This document shows, piece by piece, positions 62,710 to 64,000 of a DNA stretch of 64,000 bases; position 1 is the first letter of the stretch, and the number at the start of each line of letters is the position of its first letter. A program made the translations under genes and the position numbers. Below the pieces are notes generated by a model. That model ran no database searches and was not told the origin of the DNA. It saw nothing but the letters and a program-made list of their open reading frames with translations. The DNA is from Chthoniobacter flavus Ellin428. Lineage in GTDB: Bacteria; Verrucomicrobiota; Verrucomicrobiia; Chthoniobacterales; Chthoniobacteraceae. The stretch spans positions 308,501 through 372,500 of the forward strand of contig NZ_ABVL01000005.1 in assembly GCF_000173075.1 (NCBI RefSeq). The letters run 5' to 3'.

Positions 62710-63381
62710 ATGAAAATGAACCACGCTTTGATCATCAGCACCACGATGGCTTGTCTCAGTCTGGGCACGGCCATCGAAGTGCGCGCACAGGAAGCAGTGG
62801 TCCGGACGACCACCACGCGTAACATCGGCACCGTCACCGAATTCGGGCCGGAAGGGATGGTCATCCATTCCGACACAGCGACTGCGCCGCTGCGTTACGG
62901 CTTTACCAAGACCACGACCTATGTGGATGAAGACGGCCGGCCGGTTTCCATCGAGCAGGTGAGGGCGGGCACGCCGGTGACAGTGGAGTACGCCCGGGAA
63001 GGCGATCGACTGATCGCCAACCGCGTGATCGTCCGGAAGACCGTGACGCCTGAGGGCACGGTGATCGAGAAAAAGACTGTCGTCCCGGGAGATACGGTCG
63101 TCGAAAAGAAGCGGACTATTCTGCCACCGGGCACCGTCATGAGAGACGGGCGGCCAGTGATCCCGGATGGCGTCGTCGTCGAAAAGAGGGAGCCCGCCGT
63201 GGTGCCCGAGGGCACCGTGATTGAAAAGAAAGTCGTGCCGGTCGTGCCCGCGGGCCGGGTGATTGAAAAGAAGGTCGTGCCGGTTGTGCCCGAAGGCCAG
63301 GTGATTGAAAAGAAGGTGCTCCCGGACGGAACGATTATCGAAAAGAAGACGACGACCACTACCACAACCGAGAGGCGGTAA
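62710..63381 (+). CDS. Exported protein with tandem VIEKK/PxGTVI repeats
   Basis: A 223-residue protein from the ATG at 62710 with a signal peptide ending EVRAQE. The N-terminal part is a small beta domain (NIGTVTEFGPEGMVIHSDTA, TTTYVDEDGRPVSIEQVRAG, TPVTVEYAREGDRLIANRVI). Residues from about 118 carry a repeat of about 13-18 residues of the form VxPxGxVIEKK, seven or more times, ending in a Thr-run and RR. The repeats are charged and likely extended or fibrous. No function assigned. Confidence 0.8.
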   Translation: MKMNHALIISTTMACLSLGTAIEVRAQEAVVRTTTTRNIGTVTEFGPEGMVIHSDTATAPLRYGFTKTTTYVDEDGRPVSIEQVRAGTPVTVEYAREGDRLIANRVIVRKTVTPEGTVIEKKTVVPGDTVVEKKRTILPPGTVMRDGRPVIPDGVVVEKREPAVVPEGTVIEKKVVPVVPAGRVIEKKVVPVVPEGQVIEKKVLPDGTIIEKKTTTTTTTERR

Positions 63382-63466
63382 ACCTTAGCGTGGGCGGGAA
63401 GGCGGCGTCATACACCGTCCTTCCCTGCCCCTGCGAATGCGGCTCTCGCTCACGCCATTCATTTTC

Positions 63467-63625
63467 ATGAAAGCGAAAACCATTCTCCTCATCGTGAGTA
63501 GCGCCTTGCTCCTGGCAGCCCTGCCCGCATGCGAAACAACCGAGCGGACGACCACGACGACCACGGAGGAAACGACCGTGCAGCACCCGGTCACCACGGA
63601 AACGCGGACGGTGCGCACTTACTAG
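63467..63625 (+). CDS. Small lipoprotein with Thr/Glu-rich tail
   Basis: A 52-residue protein from the ATG at 63467. The lipobox is LAALPAC (Cys about 22). The mature part is ETTERTTTTTTEETTVQHPV then TTETRTVRTY. Its Thr-rich tail recalls the end of the protein just upstream, so they may be related parts of one surface system. Confidence 0.7.
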   Translation: MKAKTILLIVSSALLLAALPACETTERTTTTTTEETTVQHPVTTETRTVRTY

Positions 63626-63870
63626 GTTGAGTCGACATCTGCTGTAGAGCCAGTGCTTGTGGTGGTGACTGAGGGCTCGATTTGTCCTCGCATCTTCTAC
63701 CGCGACCACGGAGTCGTCGCGGGTAGGCCAGCACCTGTCCCGGGTAAGGAATATACCGAAAGTCGGACCGTGGGAATTTTTGGCCCGTCGCTGTTTGGAG
63801 TGGGTGGCTTACGAACTTCCTATGCTCGCGGTGAAATCATCGCAGTAAGCGCGAAGCGCCCCAAAAAAAG

Positions 63871-64000
63871 GTCATCCTGAGCGGAGCGGGGAAGCATGGG
63901 CGGAGTCGAAGGACCTCTGATCTCCGTGGGTTTTCGTGCGGAGCCGAGTGGCGGTGTAGCGGAGTTGAGATACACGCGTTACTGTTATTCGCTATACCAT
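63871..64000. repeat. Dispersed palindromic element, family A copy 4, cut by the window end
   Basis: GTCATCCTGAGCGGAGCGGG begins the arm; the words ATGGGCGGAGTCGAAGGACC and CGTGGGTTTTC match 17626-17861. The opposite arm lies beyond the window. The region 63626-63870 before it has no recognised gene. Confidence 0.7.

Noticed and set aside
63653..63880. 75-residue frame after the small lipoprotein gene
   Set aside because: No ribosome site or motif, and its end runs into a family A repeat.
1..64000. tRNA, rRNA or tmRNA genes
   Set aside because: GTTCGA-like fragments near 3603 and inside the 32837-34441 gene lack a cloverleaf context. No rRNA-like stretch was seen. A covariance-model scan was not possible.

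Overview
The window looks like a chromosomal stretch from a GC-rich member of the Verrucomicrobiota (PVC superphylum). The evidence is two pairs of Planctomycete-type cytochrome / DUF1549-DUF1553 proteins with DUF1501 proteins, a PVC-type heme-binding CxxCH fusion protein, a PEP-CTERM protein, a DksA-like protein with a histone-like tail, and ABC-2 permeases of the DUF990 type. No rRNA, tRNA, phage or CRISPR array was recognised. The exact order or family cannot be fixed from the sequence alone.

Layout. 1-8.4 kb: PEP-CTERM/formylglycine-type protein, secreted sugar isomerase-like protein, DUF4337 protein, first cytochrome/DUF1501 pair. 8.4-13 kb: serine hydrolase, GH25 lysozyme, cNMP-binding/DUF1003 membrane protein, esterase. 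13-22 kb: 1468-residue ThuA-SGNH-propeller-cytochrome fusion, porin, and an MFS transporter with a two-subunit altronate dehydratase-like enzyme, which suggests sugar-acid uptake and use. 22-29 kb: lipoprotein, HAD phosphatase with a one-base frameshift, esterase, PLP aminotransferase with an Lrp-type regulator. 29-36 kb: DUF2934, DUF4870-like, miaA, RRM protein, a 534-residue probable mobile-element protein, and a dksA-like/rpmG/rpsR operon. 36-44 kb: FAD oxidoreductase and a minus-strand block of two SurA-like chaperones, pdxA and two ABC-2 permeases (one frameshifted). 43.8-52 kb: bioB, a possible toxin/immunity-like pair, a J-domain protein, a DEAD-box helicase. 52-57 kb: second cytochrome/DUF1501 pair (DUF1501 gene frameshifted). 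57-64 kb: a GbsR/MarR regulator with two matching operators and a four-gene cluster, DUF2905 pair, saccharopine dehydrogenase-like enzyme, and repeat-rich secreted proteins.

The most unusual feature is between the genes. At least ten unrelated sequence families build long imperfect palindromes, often with arms made of short tandem words such as TTAATC, GAGAGTTGA, TAGGAGGAA or ATGAAGG. Several families recur two to six times and almost all lie at gene ends. Two families (about 230 bp and about 174 bp) have terminal inverted repeats like MITEs, and one copy of each is joined at 59.8-60.2 kb.

Three conserved genes each carry a single-base indel in a C/G run. This is more likely to be residual sequencing error than true gene loss, but it cannot be settled here.
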